A stretch of DNA of 64,000 nt from an uncultured Selenomonadaceae bacterium (GCA_902778455.1 CACYXR010000018.1:1-64000); one strand, 5' to 3'; counted from the stretch's first letter, positions 51,914 through 61,402 are shown. The notes: generated by a model from the letters alone, not told the origin. Translations and numbers: made by a program.

Positions 51914-52693
51914 TTACCGCTTCAATTTCGCGATCTCGTCAATCAGATGCTTGTTCAGCACCTTGATATAGGTGCCCTTCATGCCCAAAGAACGGGACTC
52001 GATAATATTTGCCGACTCAAATTTCCGCAGCGCATTGACAATGACGGAGCGAGTGATCTTGTTTTCGTCGGCGACCTTCGAGGCAATCAAAAGTCCCTCC
52101 GTGCCTTCCAGCTTCGAAATGATGGCGTCGGCCGCTTTGAGCTCCGAGAAGGACAATGTAGCCAGCGCAATCTGGACGGTCGCCTGCTCCCGCGCATCAG
52201 CCTCGATTTTCGTCGTGCGCTCGCGCAGCATTTCCATGCCGACAACGGCCGCGCCGTACTCCGCAAGGATCAGGTCGTCGTCCGTGAATTCCTCGTCGTA
52301 TTTCGCCAGAATCAATGTGCCGATCCGCTCTCCCACACCGTAAATGGGAACAATTGTCGTGTTTTTCCCATTGAAGCCGCAGGGCGTATTGTCCGACGTA
52401 AACGCGCAAATACCGGTCTTTGAGCGCAGATTCGGCGAAGTCTCGTCCATCTTCAGCAGCCATTTCGCGTATTTTTTCGGGAAGCAGCCTTTATTGATGA
52501 CCTTATCCACCATCAATTCACATTCAAAGTCGTCGACAAAGGCATGACCCGAAATCACGCCGTCCTTATCGGTGATGTAGACATTCGCACCGATAACATT
52601 GCAGAGAACGCGGGCGACGCCGGAATACTCGACGTTCTCCATCCGCTGCAGCAGCCGATTGATTTTCCTAGTTTTCTCCAGAAGTGTTGCCAT
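51914..52693 (-). CDS. codY: GTP-sensing global regulator CodY
   Basis: A 259-residue repressor that senses branched-chain amino acids and GTP. The N-terminal GAF domain begins MATLLEKTRKINRLLQ. The C-terminal winged helix has NKITRSVIVNALRKFESANI and SRSLGMKGTYIKVLN. ATG at 52693 is six bases after AAGGAGG. In Bacillus it is in the xerC-hslVU-codY operon; here an AT-rich gap with parS sites separates it from hslU. Confidence 0.96.
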   Translation of the reverse strand: MATLLEKTRKINRLLQRMENVEYSGVARVLCNVIGANVYITDKDGVISGHAFVDDFECELMVDKVINKGCFPKKYAKWLLKMDETSPNLRSKTGICAFTSDNTPCGFNGKNTTIVPIYGVGERIGTLILAKYDEEFTDDDLILAEYGAAVVGMEMLRERTTKIEADAREQATVQIALATLSFSELKAADAIISKLEGTEGLLIASKVADENKITRSVIVNALRKFESANIIESRSLGMKGTYIKVLNKHLIDEIAKLKR

Positions 52694-52722
52694 GGTCATC
52701 CTCCTTTGCATAATCACCACTA

Positions 52723-52737
52723 TTATTCAGAAATTAT
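52723..52737. promoter_or_regulatory. Candidate CodY box near the codY start
   Basis: ATTATTCAGAAATTA keeps the TTCAGAA centre of the CodY motif AATTTTCWGAAAATT with four mismatches. A second candidate with three mismatches is at 52785-52799 (ATGTTTCCGAAAATT). Both would suit autoregulation. Confidence 0.35.
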
Positions 52738-52784
52738 TTTATATTCTATCATATAATTTCAAATATGCATAGAAAAATATCCGC

Positions 52785-52799
52785 ATGTTTCCGAAAATT
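52785..52799. promoter_or_regulatory. Second candidate CodY box
   Basis: ATGTTTCCGAAAATT against the CodY consensus gives three mismatches, about 90 bases upstream of the codY start. Confidence 0.35.
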
Positions 52800-52938
52800 T
52801 TGGATACAATGGACAAATCATTTCATGCACGTACGGAAACATGATTCGCAGGCATGGAACCGATGGAGAAATATGTTCCATTTCCTTTGGAAATATGCGA
52901 AAGAGGATGAAAGAATAATTTCCCAAAAAGCGAAAAAA

Positions 52939-52954
52939 TGTTTCACGTGAAACA
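52939..52954. promoter_or_regulatory. parS site 1 (ParB-binding centromere)
   Basis: TGTTTCACGTGAAACA, a perfect 16-base palindrome identical to the Bacillus parS consensus. ParB bound here would nucleate the partition complex. Confidence 0.92.
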
Positions 52955-53069
52955 ATAGAACATAGACTGAAAATATCATGAAAGAAAGAAAACCATTGTA
53001 ACTACAGGCTTTTCTTCGTTTTCTTCGCGACATTTTCGCATCGAAAAACAAAACATTTCCAAAAAGCAA

Positions 53070-53085
53070 TGTTTCACGTGAAACA
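53070..53085. promoter_or_regulatory. parS site 2 (ParB-binding centromere)
   Basis: A second perfect TGTTTCACGTGAAACA, 131 bases from the first. About 40 bases around both sites are imperfect direct repeats (TTCC..AAAAAGC before and GAACATA after). Confidence 0.92.
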
Positions 53086-53110
53086 AACGAACATAACATG
53101 AAAACAAAAT

Positions 53111-53151
53111 GAAAACCCCTTCACTGTCGCTTTGACGGCAAAAGGGCTTTC
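53111..53151 (-). terminator. Possible terminator after hslU
   Basis: On the minus strand GAAAGCCCTT pairs with AAGGGGTTTTC, with an inner GTC/GAC pair and internal loops, followed by T-rich sequence. It is imperfect. Confidence 0.45.
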
Positions 53152-53158
53152 AATTATA

Positions 53159-54553
53159 TCAAAGAATGAATCTGCTCAAATCCCGGCTTTCGGTAATCTC
53201 GGAAAGCTTTTTCTCAACGTATTCCGCGTCGATGGTGATAGTTTTTTCTTCCAGCTCCGGGGCGTCGAAGGAAATCTCCTCCAGCAGCTTTTCCATCAGG
53301 GTGTGCAGACGGCGCGCGCCGATATTCTCGGTCTGTTCGTTGACCTCGCAGGCCATTTTCGCGATGCGGTGGATGGCGTCGTCGGTGAAGGAAAGCTCGA
53401 CGCCCTCGGTGGCGAGAAGCGCTTTGTATTGCTTCAGCAGCGCGTTTTTCGGCTCGACGAGAATGCGCCGGAAATCTTCCTCCTTCAGGGAAGCCAGCTC
53501 TACACGGATCGGGAAGCGCCCCTGCAGTTCGGGAATCAGGTCGGAGGGCTTCGCCATATGGAACGCGCCGGCCGCGATGAAAAGCACATGGTCTGTCTTG
53601 ACCGGACCGTATTTCGTCATGACCGTCGAGCCTTCAACGATCGGCAGTATATCGCGCTGCACCCCTTCCCGGGACACGTCGTGGCCGCTGGTCTGCCCAT
53701 CCTTGACCGCGACCTTGTCGATCTCGTCGAGGAACACGATGCCGCTGCGCTCGGCCGCTTGGATTGCCTCGGCGGAAACCTCGTCCATGTCAACGAGCTT
53801 CGCTGCTTCTTCCTGTGCGAAAATCTTCCGCGCTTCCTTGACCGCCACCTTGCGCCGCTTGTGTTTCTTCGGCATCAGGCCCGAAATCATGTCCTGCAAG
53901 TCGCCGCCCATGCTCTCCAAACTGGAACCGGCGAACATGCCGACCATCGGACGTCCCTGCTCCTCAACCTCGACCTCGATCAATTCGTCTTCCAGCTCGC
54001 CCGCATCGAGGCGTTTCTTGCACCAGGCACGTCCCGCCTTGTATTTCGGCTCGCTTTCTTCCTCGGCAACCTTCGACGCCATGCTGTCCGCCGCGCCGAA
54101 CAGGCGTCCCAGCGGATTCGTCGACGGCTTCGTCTCGGGAACGAAAGCGTCGAGGATTCTCTCCTCCGCAAGCTGCTCCGCCTTTTCACGCACCGCTTCC
54201 ATACGTTCCTTGCGCACCATGCGGACCGCCGTTTCCGCCAATTCGCGCACGATGGATTCCACGTCGCGTCCCACATAACCGACTTCGGTGAACTTCGTCG
54301 CCTCGATCTTGACAAACGGCGCCTTGACCAGCTTCGCCAAGCGGCGCGCGATCTCCGTCTTGCCGACGCCGGTGGAGCCGATCATCAAAATATTTTTCGG
54401 GATTACGTCGTCCCGCATGGCCTCGTCGAGCTGACGGCTGCGCCAGCGGTTGCGAAGCGCGAGCGCCACGGCGCGCTTGGCCTGCTCCTGCCCGACAACA
54501 TATTTATCCAATTCCGCCACGATCTCGCGCGGCGTCTGTTCATTGATCTGCAC
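53159..54553 (-). CDS. hslU: ATP-dependent protease ATPase subunit HslU
   Basis: A 464-residue AAA+ unfoldase that feeds HslV. Walker A is [20 protein letters not shown] near 55, Walker [10 protein letters not shown] near 265, and the C-terminal tail LSRFIL resembles the HslV-activating end. It follows hslV by 15 bases. Confidence 0.97.
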   Translation of the reverse strand: MQINEQTPREIVAELDKYVVGQEQAKRAVALALRNRWRSRQLDEAMRDDVIPKNILMIGSTGVGKTEIARRLAKLVKAPFVKIEATKFTEVGYVGRDVESIVRELAETAVRMVRKERMEAVREKAEQLAEERILDAFVPETKPSTNPLGRLFGAADSMASKVAEEESEPKYKAGRAWCKKRLDAGELEDELIEVEVEEQGRPMVGMFAGSSLESMGGDLQDMISGLMPKKHKRRKVAVKEARKIFAQEEAAKLVDMDEVSAEAIQAAERSGIVFLDEIDKVAVKDGQTSGHDVSREGVQRDILPIVEGSTVMTKYGPVKTDHVLFIAAGAFHMAKPSDLIPELQGRFPIRVELASLKEEDFRRILVEPKNALLKQYKALLATEGVELSFTDDAIHRIAKMACEVNEQTENIGARRLHTLMEKLLEEISFDAPELEEKTITIDAEYVEKKLSEITESRDLSRFIL

Positions 54554-54568
54554 TGAAATAACTCCCTT

Positions 54569-55120
54569 TTAATCCAATTCTTCCACTTTAATATTGTGGT
54601 TCGTAAACACGCAAATATCGGCGGCGATCTCAAGAGCTTCCTTGGCAATCTCCGCCGCGGTCATGGAACCGGCGTGCTTTTTCAGCGCGCGGGCCGCCGC
54701 CAGCGCATAGAACCCGCCGGAGCCGATGGCGGCGACGTCCCCATCCGGCTCGATGACCTCGCCGTTGCCGGAGATCATCAAAAGCGTATCGCCGTCGGCA
54801 ACGAGCAGCAGTGCTTCCAGACGGCGCAGCACCTTGTCCGTGCGCCATTCCTTCGCCAGCTCCACCGACGATCGCAAAAGATTCCCGTTAAACTCTTCCA
54901 GCTTCGCCTCGAATTTCTCGAACAGCGTGAACGCGTCGGCCACCGACCCAGCAAATCCCGCCAGCACGCTGTCATGGTAGAGGCGGCGCACCTTGCGCGC
55001 GTTGGCCTTCATCACCGTATGCTGACCGAAGGTAACCTGCCCGTCCCCGGCGATGGCCGTCCTGCCGTCATGCCGGACGGCAACGATGGTCGTCGCATGA
55101 AATTCATTGCGTTGTTCCAT
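54569..55120 (-). CDS. hslV: ATP-dependent protease peptidase subunit HslV
   Basis: A 183-residue proteasome-like peptidase. A nine-residue propeptide precedes the catalytic Thr in [20 protein letters not shown]. The C-terminus [15 protein letters not shown] is standard. With HslU it forms a two-component protease. Confidence 0.97.
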   Translation of the reverse strand: MEQRNEFHATTIVAVRHDGRTAIAGDGQVTFGQHTVMKANARKVRRLYHDSVLAGFAGSVADAFTLFEKFEAKLEEFNGNLLRSSVELAKEWRTDKVLRRLEALLLVADGDTLLMISGNGEVIEPDGDVAAIGSGGFYALAAARALKKHAGSMTAAEIAKEALEIAADICVFTNHNIKVEELD

Positions 55121-55150
55121 GACGTTTTTCCTCCAATTCCGCCGTTTTTC

Positions 55151-55287
55151 TAAGGAACCACTGAATAAGTCCCTCCGCGCCTCTGCCGGATCTTTTTCCG
55201 ACTGCCGTCGTCAAATCCCTCTCGACGTAGCGATGCTACGCCTTTCCCTCGACAGATGCACGAATTGACTTAATCAGTGTTTCCTTA
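55151..55287. mobile_element. MITE-like element between hslV and trmFO
   Basis: 137 bases bounded by 21-base terminal inverted repeats: TAAGGAACCACTGAATAAG... on the left and the complement of TAAGGAAACACTGATTAAG... on the right (two mismatches). The inside holds small palindromes (CGTAGC/GCTACG). It encodes nothing. No clear target duplication is seen. It occupies the place of xerC in related gene orders. Confidence 0.8.
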
Positions 55288-55327
55288 ACCAGATTTTTTT
55301 GAGATAGGAAAATCAGATTTTCTTTCC

Positions 55328-56677
55328 TCATATATTTTTGTCCAGCGATTCCTTGAACTGTTCGAGCGACGAAAGCGCGCGCCCGGCCAGCTTCTGCTTT
55401 TTCAGCTTTTTGTCCCGCACCCGCTCCGAAAGCGGCGGCAGCAATCCGAAATTCACGTTCATCGGCTGGAAATTCACCGATTCCGCCGTCGTAATGTAAT
55501 GCGCCAGCGCTCCATGCGCCGTCTCTGCCGGGAACGTGACGGACGGCAGTCCCGAAAAAAGCCGTGCGGCATTTATACCCGCCATCAGCCCGGAAGCCGC
55601 CGACTCCACATAGCCCTCGACGCCGGTCATCTGCCCCGCGAAGAAAATCCGCGGGTCGTCGTTCAGCTGCATGGTCGGACGCAGCACAAGGGGCGAATTG
55701 ATAAAGGTATTGCGATGCATGACGCCGTACCGCATATATTCCGCGTGCGCCAACGCGGGAATCATACCGAAGACGCGCCGCTGCTCCGGCCATGTCAGAT
55801 GCGTCTGGAACCCGACGAGATTGTAAAGCGTTCCCGCCGCGTTATCCTGCCGAAGCTGCACAACGGCATAAGGCCGCTCCCCCGTCTCGGGATGTTCGAG
55901 TCCCACAGGCTTCATCGGTCCGAAAAGCAGCGTATCCTTCCCCCGCGCCGCCATGACTTCGACAGGCATACAGCCTTCGAAGAACACCTCTTTCTCAAAT
56001 TCGTGCGTCGGCGCTTTTTCCGCGTTGACCAGCGCGTCCCAAAACGCTTCGTATTCTTCCTTCGTCATCGGGCAGTTGATATAGGCCGCCTCGCCCTTGC
56101 CGTAGCGTGAAGCGCGGTACGCCCGCGTCATATCCACCGAATCCATCGTCACGATCGGCGCCGCGGCGTCGTAAAAATAAAGTCCCCTGCCCCCGGTCAG
56201 CCGCGCCACATCCTCCGCCAGCGCATCGTCCGTCAGCGGCCCGCTGGCGACGATCGTGACGGCGTCGTCAGCGACGGGCACAGCGTCCACCCGTTCGCGC
56301 CGCACCGAAATCAGCGGATGGTTTTCCACGCGCTCGGTGATATATCGGCTGAAGCCTTCCCTGTCCACAGCCAGGGCGCCGCCCGCGGGAACATGGGTTG
56401 CGTCGGCCGCCTCCATGACAATCGAACCGAGACGGCGCATTTCTTCCTTCAGTACGCCCACGGCATTTTCCAGTCCCGCCGCCCGGAGCGAATTGCTGCA
56501 GACGAGCTCGGCGAAGTCTCCTGTCTTGTGCGCGGGCGTGGACTCCCCGGGGCGCATTTCGTAAAGCGTCACGCGCGCGCCGTGCTTTGCCGCCTGCCAT
56601 GCCGCTTCGCTGCCCGCCAATCCCGCGCCGACAATCAGGACGCGGTTTATTTTGCTTATATTCCTTTGATTATCCAT
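55328..56677 (-). CDS. trmFO: tRNA (uracil-5-)-methyltransferase TrmFO
   Basis: A 449-residue FAD/folate-dependent enzyme that makes ribothymidine 54 in tRNA. The FAD motif [18 protein letters not shown] is at about 16, the catalytic region [19 protein letters not shown] is central, and the second flavin motif [19 protein letters not shown] is near 345. It follows topA by 3 bases. Confidence 0.97.
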   Translation of the reverse strand: MDNQRNISKINRVLIVGAGLAGSEAAWQAAKHGARVTLYEMRPGESTPAHKTGDFAELVCSNSLRAAGLENAVGVLKEEMRRLGSIVMEAADATHVPAGGALAVDREGFSRYITERVENHPLISVRRERVDAVPVADDAVTIVASGPLTDDALAEDVARLTGGRGLYFYDAAAPIVTMDSVDMTRAYRASRYGKGEAAYINCPMTKEEYEAFWDALVNAEKAPTHEFEKEVFFEGCMPVEVMAARGKDTLLFGPMKPVGLEHPETGERPYAVVQLRQDNAAGTLYNLVGFQTHLTWPEQRRVFGMIPALAHAEYMRYGVMHRNTFINSPLVLRPTMQLNDDPRIFFAGQMTGVEGYVESAASGLMAGINAARLFSGLPSVTFPAETAHGALAHYITTAESVNFQPMNVNFGLLPPLSERVRDKKLKKQKLAGRALSSLEQFKESLDKNI

Positions 56678-56680
56678 ACG

Positions 56681-58978
56681 TTATTTCTTTTTTGCCGTCG
56701 CCTTTTTTGCCGCAGCCGTCTTTTTTACGGCTGCCGTCTTTTTCGACGCCGCAGCTTCCTTTCTCCCCGACGCCTTTTCATTGGCTGCGCCTTTTTCCGC
56801 ACGAGCGCGCTGGCGCTCCAATTCTTTGTTGATTGGATGATCGACGCGGGTCTCGCAATCGTCGTTAAAGCAATAGCGAAGCATCCGGCCGTTCTTGAAA
56901 TGATGGCGAAGCATCAGTGAGCCGCAGGTCTTGCAGGGCTCGGCCTCCGGCACGTCCCAGGTCACAAACCCGCAATCCGGATAATTTTTGCAGCCGTAGA
57001 AAATACGTCCGCGCCGCGTACGCCGCTCGACAATACTGCCGCCGCACTTCGGGCAAAGCGCCCCCGTGTCCTTCAGGAACGGCTTCGTATTGCGGCACTC
57101 CGGGAAGCCCGGACAGGCGAGGAATTTCCCGTAACGGCCCTGCTTGATTACCATGCGGCGGCCGCAATGCTCGCAAATCACATCGGATTCTTCCACGGGA
57201 AGCTCCACATGTCCGATGGCCTCGTCCGCTTTTTCCAGCGTTTCCTCAAAGGGCCCGTAAAAATCCGAGAGGAATTTGGTCCTGCCCCGCTTGCCCTCGG
57301 CAATCTCGTCCAGCTCGTTTTCCAGCGTCGCGGTAAACTGCACGTCCACGATATCCTTGAAATATTCCTCGAGCATCTTGACGACGATCTCCCCCAGCTC
57401 CGTCGGCCGGAAGGTTTTCTCGACACGCACGACGTACCCGCGCGCGAGAATCGTCTCAATGATCGGCGCGTAAGTACTCGGACGCCCGATTCCCTTTTCC
57501 TCCAGCGTCTTGACCAGCGACGCCTCATTGTAGCGCGGCGGCGGCTCGGTGAAATGCTGCTCCGGCAAAACGGCGGAAAGATCGAGCACATCGCCTTTGG
57601 CAAGCTCCGGCAGCACAACGTCTTTTTCCTTCTTGCCCGCAGACTCCGCATAGACAGCGGTAAAGCCGGGGAATTTCAGCACCGAGCCGGAAGCGCGGCA
57701 GACGTATCTCTTGCCGCCCGCGACGGCGACGCTCAAAGTGTCGTATACGGCGGGATTCATTTGGCAGGCGACAAATCGCTGCCAAATCAATGTATAGAGC
57801 TTCAGCTGATCGCTCGTCAAAAACGGCTCCACTTCCTCCGGCGTCCGAAAAACGCTCGTCGGACGGATCGCTTCATGGGCATCCTGCGCGTTTTTGCCGG
57901 AAGCATAAACATTGGGCTCCGTCGGAACATATGACGTACCGAAACGCTCCTTCACATAATCGCGCGTTTCGTTTGTCGCAAGCTGGGAAATACGGGTCGA
58001 GTCCGTTCTCATATAGGTAATGAGACCGACCGGGCCTTTCCTGCCAAGGCCGATGCCCTCGTAAAGCTGCTGGGCAAGCATCATCGTTTTTCTCGAGGTA
58101 AAGCCGAGCCTTCGCGCCGCGTCCTGTTGGAGGCTGCTGGTGTTGAAAGGCGGCGCGGCTTTCCGCTGCCGCTCCTTGCGTTTGACCTCGGTGACCTTGA
58201 ATTTCTCTTTTTCCAACGCTTCCTTGACTTCGAAAGCCGCCTTCCGATCCGAAAGGGACAGCTTTTTCCCGTCAATCGCCGCCAGCTCCGCCGTAAACAA
58301 ACGCGAACGCTTTTTGCGGAATTTCAAGTCCACCGTCCAATATTCCTCGGAAACGAAACTCTGCACTTCCTTTTCCCGATCGGAAATCAGCTTCACGGTC
58401 ACGGACTGCACACGTCCGGCGGACAGACCTTTCCGCACCTTACGCCAAAGCAGCGGCGACAGCTTGTATCCGACGATACGGTCCAGCATGCGGCGCGCCT
58501 GCTGCGCGTCGACACGGTCGATGTCGATACGGTGCGGCTCCCGGATTGCCTCCTGGATTGCCGGCTTCGTGATTTCGTTGAACACAATCCGGCAGTCCGC
58601 GTCCGGCGCAATCTCCAGGAGATGCGCGAGATGCCACGCAATCGCTTCCCCTTCACGATCCGGGTCGGACGCGAGATAGATGCGGTCCGCTTCCTTCGCA
58701 TCCTTTTTCAATGCACGGATGAGATCGCCCTTGCCGCGGATATTGATGTATTTCGGCTCAAAGTCATGCTCGACGTCGATGCCGAACTGGCTCTTCGGCA
58801 GGTCGCGCAGATGCCCCATCGAAGCGCGCACGACATACTCTTTGCCGAGATATTTCTCAATCGTCTTGGCCTTCGCCGGAGACTCCACGACGACCAGCGT
58901 CTTTTTCCCCGCCGCCTTCTTTCCCGCGGATTTCCCCGCCGTCTTTTTGGTCTTGCTCTTTGCTGCTGTTGTAGTCAA
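56681..58978 (-). CDS. topA: DNA topoisomerase I
   Basis: A 765-residue type IA topoisomerase. An unusual Lys/Ala-rich N-terminal tail of about 25 residues precedes the Toprim domain (TLVVVESPAKAKTIEKYLG; SDPDREGEAIAWHL). The active-site Tyr is in LITYMRTDSTR near 325. Three four-Cys zinc ribbons (CEHCGRR, CPKCGGS, CKTCGSL) follow, then a highly basic Lys/Ala tail (about 740-765). Confidence 0.96.
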   Translation of the reverse strand: MTTTAAKSKTKKTAGKSAGKKAAGKKTLVVVESPAKAKTIEKYLGKEYVVRASMGHLRDLPKSQFGIDVEHDFEPKYINIRGKGDLIRALKKDAKEADRIYLASDPDREGEAIAWHLAHLLEIAPDADCRIVFNEITKPAIQEAIREPHRIDIDRVDAQQARRMLDRIVGYKLSPLLWRKVRKGLSAGRVQSVTVKLISDREKEVQSFVSEEYWTVDLKFRKKRSRLFTAELAAIDGKKLSLSDRKAAFEVKEALEKEKFKVTEVKRKERQRKAAPPFNTSSLQQDAARRLGFTSRKTMMLAQQLYEGIGLGRKGPVGLITYMRTDSTRISQLATNETRDYVKERFGTSYVPTEPNVYASGKNAQDAHEAIRPTSVFRTPEEVEPFLTSDQLKLYTLIWQRFVACQMNPAVYDTLSVAVAGGKRYVCRASGSVLKFPGFTAVYAESAGKKEKDVVLPELAKGDVLDLSAVLPEQHFTEPPPRYNEASLVKTLEEKGIGRPSTYAPIIETILARGYVVRVEKTFRPTELGEIVVKMLEEYFKDIVDVQFTATLENELDEIAEGKRGRTKFLSDFYGPFEETLEKADEAIGHVELPVEESDVICEHCGRRMVIKQGRYGKFLACPGFPECRNTKPFLKDTGALCPKCGGSIVERRTRRGRIFYGCKNYPDCGFVTWDVPEAEPCKTCGSLMLRHHFKNGRMLRYCFNDDCETRVDHPINKELERQRARAEKGAANEKASGRKEAAASKKTAAVKKTAAAKKATAKKK

Positions 58979-59016
58979 CGATTATCCTCCTTCACGGAAT
59001 CACCTTCGGCGATTCC

Positions 59017-60126
59017 TTACGCGCGGGTGTACGCGCGGTTTTCATCTTCCTCGACAAGGCCCCTGAGCTGCATTTGGAGCAGCAAGAAAGCGACATTCGA
59101 AGCGTCGCCCCGGCCATGGAGCCGATATATGATTTCATCCACGGAAAGCGCCTCTTCTTTGGAAAGGAGTGCGTAAACCGCCCGTTCCTCTTCAGAAAGG
59201 ACTTCCGAAGCCTCTTCCTCAAAAAGTGTCGTTTGCCGTTTGTCCTGTGTTTCCTTCCCCGCCCACGAATACTCGTCCAAAATATCTTCCGCCGAGGCCG
59301 TAAGCTTCGCGCCCTGCCGAATCAACCGGTTGCAGCCTTTGCTCAAATCCGAATAAATACTGCCCGGTACGGCGAATACGTCTCTCCCCTCGCTCAGCGC
59401 AAGCTCTGCGGTAATCAAAGAGCCGCTGCGCTCCGCCGCCTCGACGACGAGCGTCCCTCGCGAGAGACCGCTGATAATGCGGTTTCTCTGCGGGAAAAAA
59501 GCCGGAAACGGCTGCGTTCCCGGCGGATACTCGGAAAGGACGGCACCCGACTCCGCAATCTCGTCAAGCAATTTTGCGTTGAATCTCGGATACGCCACAT
59601 CAGCGCCGCAGCCGAGCACCGCCACCGTGCGTCCCGTGCGCAAAGCCCCTTTATGCGCCGCCGAATCTATACCCGCCGCAGCGCCGCTGACCACCGTAAC
59701 GCCATGGGACGCGACGTCCATCGCGATTTCCTCCGCAACGCGCTTTCCATACTGAGTTGCGGCACGGGAACCGACAACCGCGATTCGCTCCGTGTTTGGA
59801 ATCGGATTGCCCCGTACAAACAGCACCAACGGCGGACGTGCAATTTCCCGGAGAATCGGCGGATATTCTTTATCCTCCCTGACAAGGACGCGGATGTTTT
59901 GTTTTTCACAGGCCTCAGCGATTTCCTCCGGCAAGCCTGGCTTTTCCGCTCGAAGCGCCAACAACGCCCGCGCCGCCTTTTCGCTCAAATGATGTTGAAG
60001 CGTCCCCGCATCCGCCCGCCATGCCTCCCGGGCGCCGCCCGCATAATCCGCCAGGCGTTCCACACCGGGGATGCCGACGCCGGACGCCGAAAGCATCGCC
60101 GCAAAATAAACACCGTCAAGCGCCAC
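59017..60126 (-). CDS. dprA: DNA-processing protein DprA/Smf
   Basis: A 369-residue protein that binds single-stranded DNA and loads RecA in transformation. It has a SAM-like N-terminal part (about 1-75), the Rossmann domain with IAVVGSRAATQYGKRVAEEI and SGAAAGIDSAAHKGALRTGR, and a C-terminal winged helix (about 300-365). It starts with GTG behind an AAGGCGG-like site. The dprA-topA order is standard. Confidence 0.95.
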   Translation of the reverse strand: MALDGVYFAAMLSASGVGIPGVERLADYAGGAREAWRADAGTLQHHLSEKAARALLALRAEKPGLPEEIAEACEKQNIRVLVREDKEYPPILREIARPPLVLFVRGNPIPNTERIAVVGSRAATQYGKRVAEEIAMDVASHGVTVVSGAAAGIDSAAHKGALRTGRTVAVLGCGADVAYPRFNAKLLDEIAESGAVLSEYPPGTQPFPAFFPQRNRIISGLSRGTLVVEAAERSGSLITAELALSEGRDVFAVPGSIYSDLSKGCNRLIRQGAKLTASAEDILDEYSWAGKETQDKRQTTLFEEEASEVLSEEERAVYALLSKEEALSVDEIIYRLHGRGDASNVAFLLLQMQLRGLVEEDENRAYTRA

Positions 60127-60164
60127 CGCCGCACCGCCTTTTCCTTTGTTGTACGAATGCCTAT

Positions 60165-60193
60165 ATAATAGGAAAGAAAGTTTTTCCTGTCAA
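60165..60193 (-). promoter_or_regulatory. Promoter for dprA-topA-trmFO-hslVU
   Basis: On the minus strand TTGACA (60188-60193), 17 bases, TATTAT (60165-60170), about 40 bases before dprA. Confidence 0.82.
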
Positions 60194-60267
60194 GCCGGGG
60201 AAATGTGCAAAAATATTTTTGCGCAGAAAAAACATCCTGCATGGTATTTTTTCCAAAGTCTCACGAC

Positions 60268-60310
60268 ATAAAAAAAGCCATGCGGACAAATAACTCCGCA
60301 CAGCTTTTCC
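60268..60310 (-). terminator. Terminator after folB
   Basis: AAAAGCTGTGCGGA and TCCGCATGGCTTTT form a 14-bp stem (two wobble pairs) around an 8-base loop, with further T residues. Confidence 0.88.
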
Positions 60311-60317
60311 TGCAATC

Positions 60318-60683
60318 TTACTCTCCCGATTTCGTCGTGACCTCGACCTCGACGCAGTCCAACGGTCCTGCAATCGGCACCGAAGGCTTCTTGATCAGGG
60401 TCGTCGCCGAACCGCATTGGGGGAACGCCTTCAAGAGCTGATGGTTTACCTCCGTCGCCAGCGACTGCAAAAGCGTATAGCGCTTGTTCTCCACCACGTC
60501 ACGCACAAAATTGTAGACATGGGCAGCGTCCACGCCGTCCTCAGCCTTGTCCGTTTCCGCCGCGTGATTGTCCTTCGTTTCCAAAGCAACGTCGACGAAA
60601 AATTTCTGCCCCTGCTCGCGCTCATACTCGTAAATCCCATGGAATCCATAAAACATCATATTGCGAATCCGAATCGTAGCCAT
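60318..60683 (-). CDS. folB: Dihydroneopterin aldolase
   Basis: A 121-residue enzyme of folate synthesis that cleaves 7,8-dihydroneopterin. Signatures are MATIRIRNMMFYGFHGIYEY with the catalytic Glu region EYEREQGQKFFVDVAL, and the Lys in TTLIKKPSVPIAGPL. ATG at 60683 follows AGGTGA; a longer reading runs into the upstream gene. The other folate genes are not in this window, apart from the putative folP-like domain upstream. Confidence 0.93.
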   Translation of the reverse strand: MATIRIRNMMFYGFHGIYEYEREQGQKFFVDVALETKDNHAAETDKAEDGVDAAHVYNFVRDVVENKRYTLLQSLATEVNHQLLKAFPQCGSATTLIKKPSVPIAGPLDCVEVEVTTKSGE

Positions 60684-60777
60684 ACGGCTATCACCTGACC
60701 TTTCTGTGGTTGTGGTATTCCCTGTAATTTTGATATATTGTATACATTCGCGATTACAAAAAAAAATCCTGCTTTCC

Positions 60778-61134
60778 TTATGAATTTTCCCATAAAATTT
60801 TTTCCAGCGTTTCCGAAAGGCCTCGAAGACCGAAGGGCTGCTCACGGAGCCGCGCGAGGATCGCTTTATACTGTGCCAGCGTCCCCATCAAAATCATATC
60901 CGTCTCCTCAGCCGAGAATACAGCTGTTTCTCTGGATACGGCAGCCTCCGCCCCATGGGCGAGAAATGTCTGCTTGATCAGGTTCGCGGCGCGAAGCGGC
61001 ACCCCCATGACCTTCACTACGCGGAACACCGCCTTCTCCTTCATGATAGCGACGCCCCGAGGGTCGGCCCCGACGGATAAAAGCGCTTGTTCCGCCGACC
61101 GTAAATCCGGGATTTCTATTTTCGCGAATTCCAT
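60778..61134 (-). CDS. Stand-alone domain like the N-terminus of clostridial dihydropteroate synthases
   Basis: A 118-residue protein. Its core (SVGADPRGVAIMKEKAVFRV, then GVPLRAANLIKQTFLAHGAE and MILMGTLAQYKAILARLREQ) matches, from memory, the extra N-terminal domain of folP products in some Clostridia and Negativicutes. The catalytic TIM barrel is absent. It lies 94 bases upstream of folB, in keeping with a folate link. ATG at 61134 is six bases after AAGGGGGG. Confidence 0.55.
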   Translation of the reverse strand: MEFAKIEIPDLRSAEQALLSVGADPRGVAIMKEKAVFRVVKVMGVPLRAANLIKQTFLAHGAEAAVSRETAVFSAEETDMILMGTLAQYKAILARLREQPFGLRGLSETLEKILWENS

Positions 61135-61165
61135 CCGCATCCCCCCTTGCATTTCCCTTATAACC

Positions 61166-61171
61166 ATTATA
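61166..61171 (-). promoter_or_regulatory. -10 box upstream of the folP-like domain gene
   Basis: TATAAT on the minus strand; the hexamer 17 bases upstream is a weak TTACCC. Confidence 0.45.
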
Positions 61172-61217
61172 TCATAAACGCATTGAAAGGGTAATCTTCC
61201 AAAAGGGGGCTTTCGCG

Positions 61218-61292
61218 ATGGGCGACGTCGCTCTTCTCATCCTCGTATGCGCAATGGGCGCGTATGCGTTCTCCGACGACCTTTTTTCCTGA
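61218..61292 (+). CDS. Possible 24-residue hydrophobic peptide
   Basis: ATG at 61218 lies eight bases after AAAAGGGGG and encodes MGDVALLILVCAMGAYAFSD then DLFS. It is one hydrophobic helix with acidic ends. It lies between two divergently transcribed genes. No antisense RNA promoter was found, so a type I toxin is not claimed. Small-protein status is unproven. Confidence 0.35.
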   Translation: MGDVALLILVCAMGAYAFSDDLFS

Positions 61293-61320
61293 TCGCGGCA
61301 GATTATTTCCACAATTCAGG

Positions 61321-61349
61321 CAGACAATTTCAAAATCCCATGTTATAAT
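61321..61349 (+). promoter_or_regulatory. Probable promoter of the diguanylate cyclase gene
   Basis: CAGACA (61321-61326), 17 bases, TATAAT (61344-61349). Confidence 0.6.
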
Positions 61350-61402
61350 ATGAATATATCGTTGCCATGACTTCAGCAAATTCATCAACGGAGGCGATCG
61401 TC

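Larger units (their letters stand above)
52694..53158. other. AT-rich 465-base codY-hslU intergenic region
   Basis: No coding frame is supported here. It holds the codY promoter region, two candidate CodY boxes, two perfect parS sites in imperfect direct repeats, and a weak terminator after hslU. It is much more AT-rich than the flanking genes. Confidence 0.75.

Noticed and set aside
55236..55793. Minus-strand 185-codon frame overlapping trmFO and the MITE
   Set aside because: It shifts frame relative to trmFO, and trmFO fully accounts for the coding signal; it is not a xerC remnant.
61167..61388. 73-codon minus-strand frame upstream of the folP-like gene
   Set aside because: It crosses the promoter regions of two divergent genes and has no ribosome site or family match.
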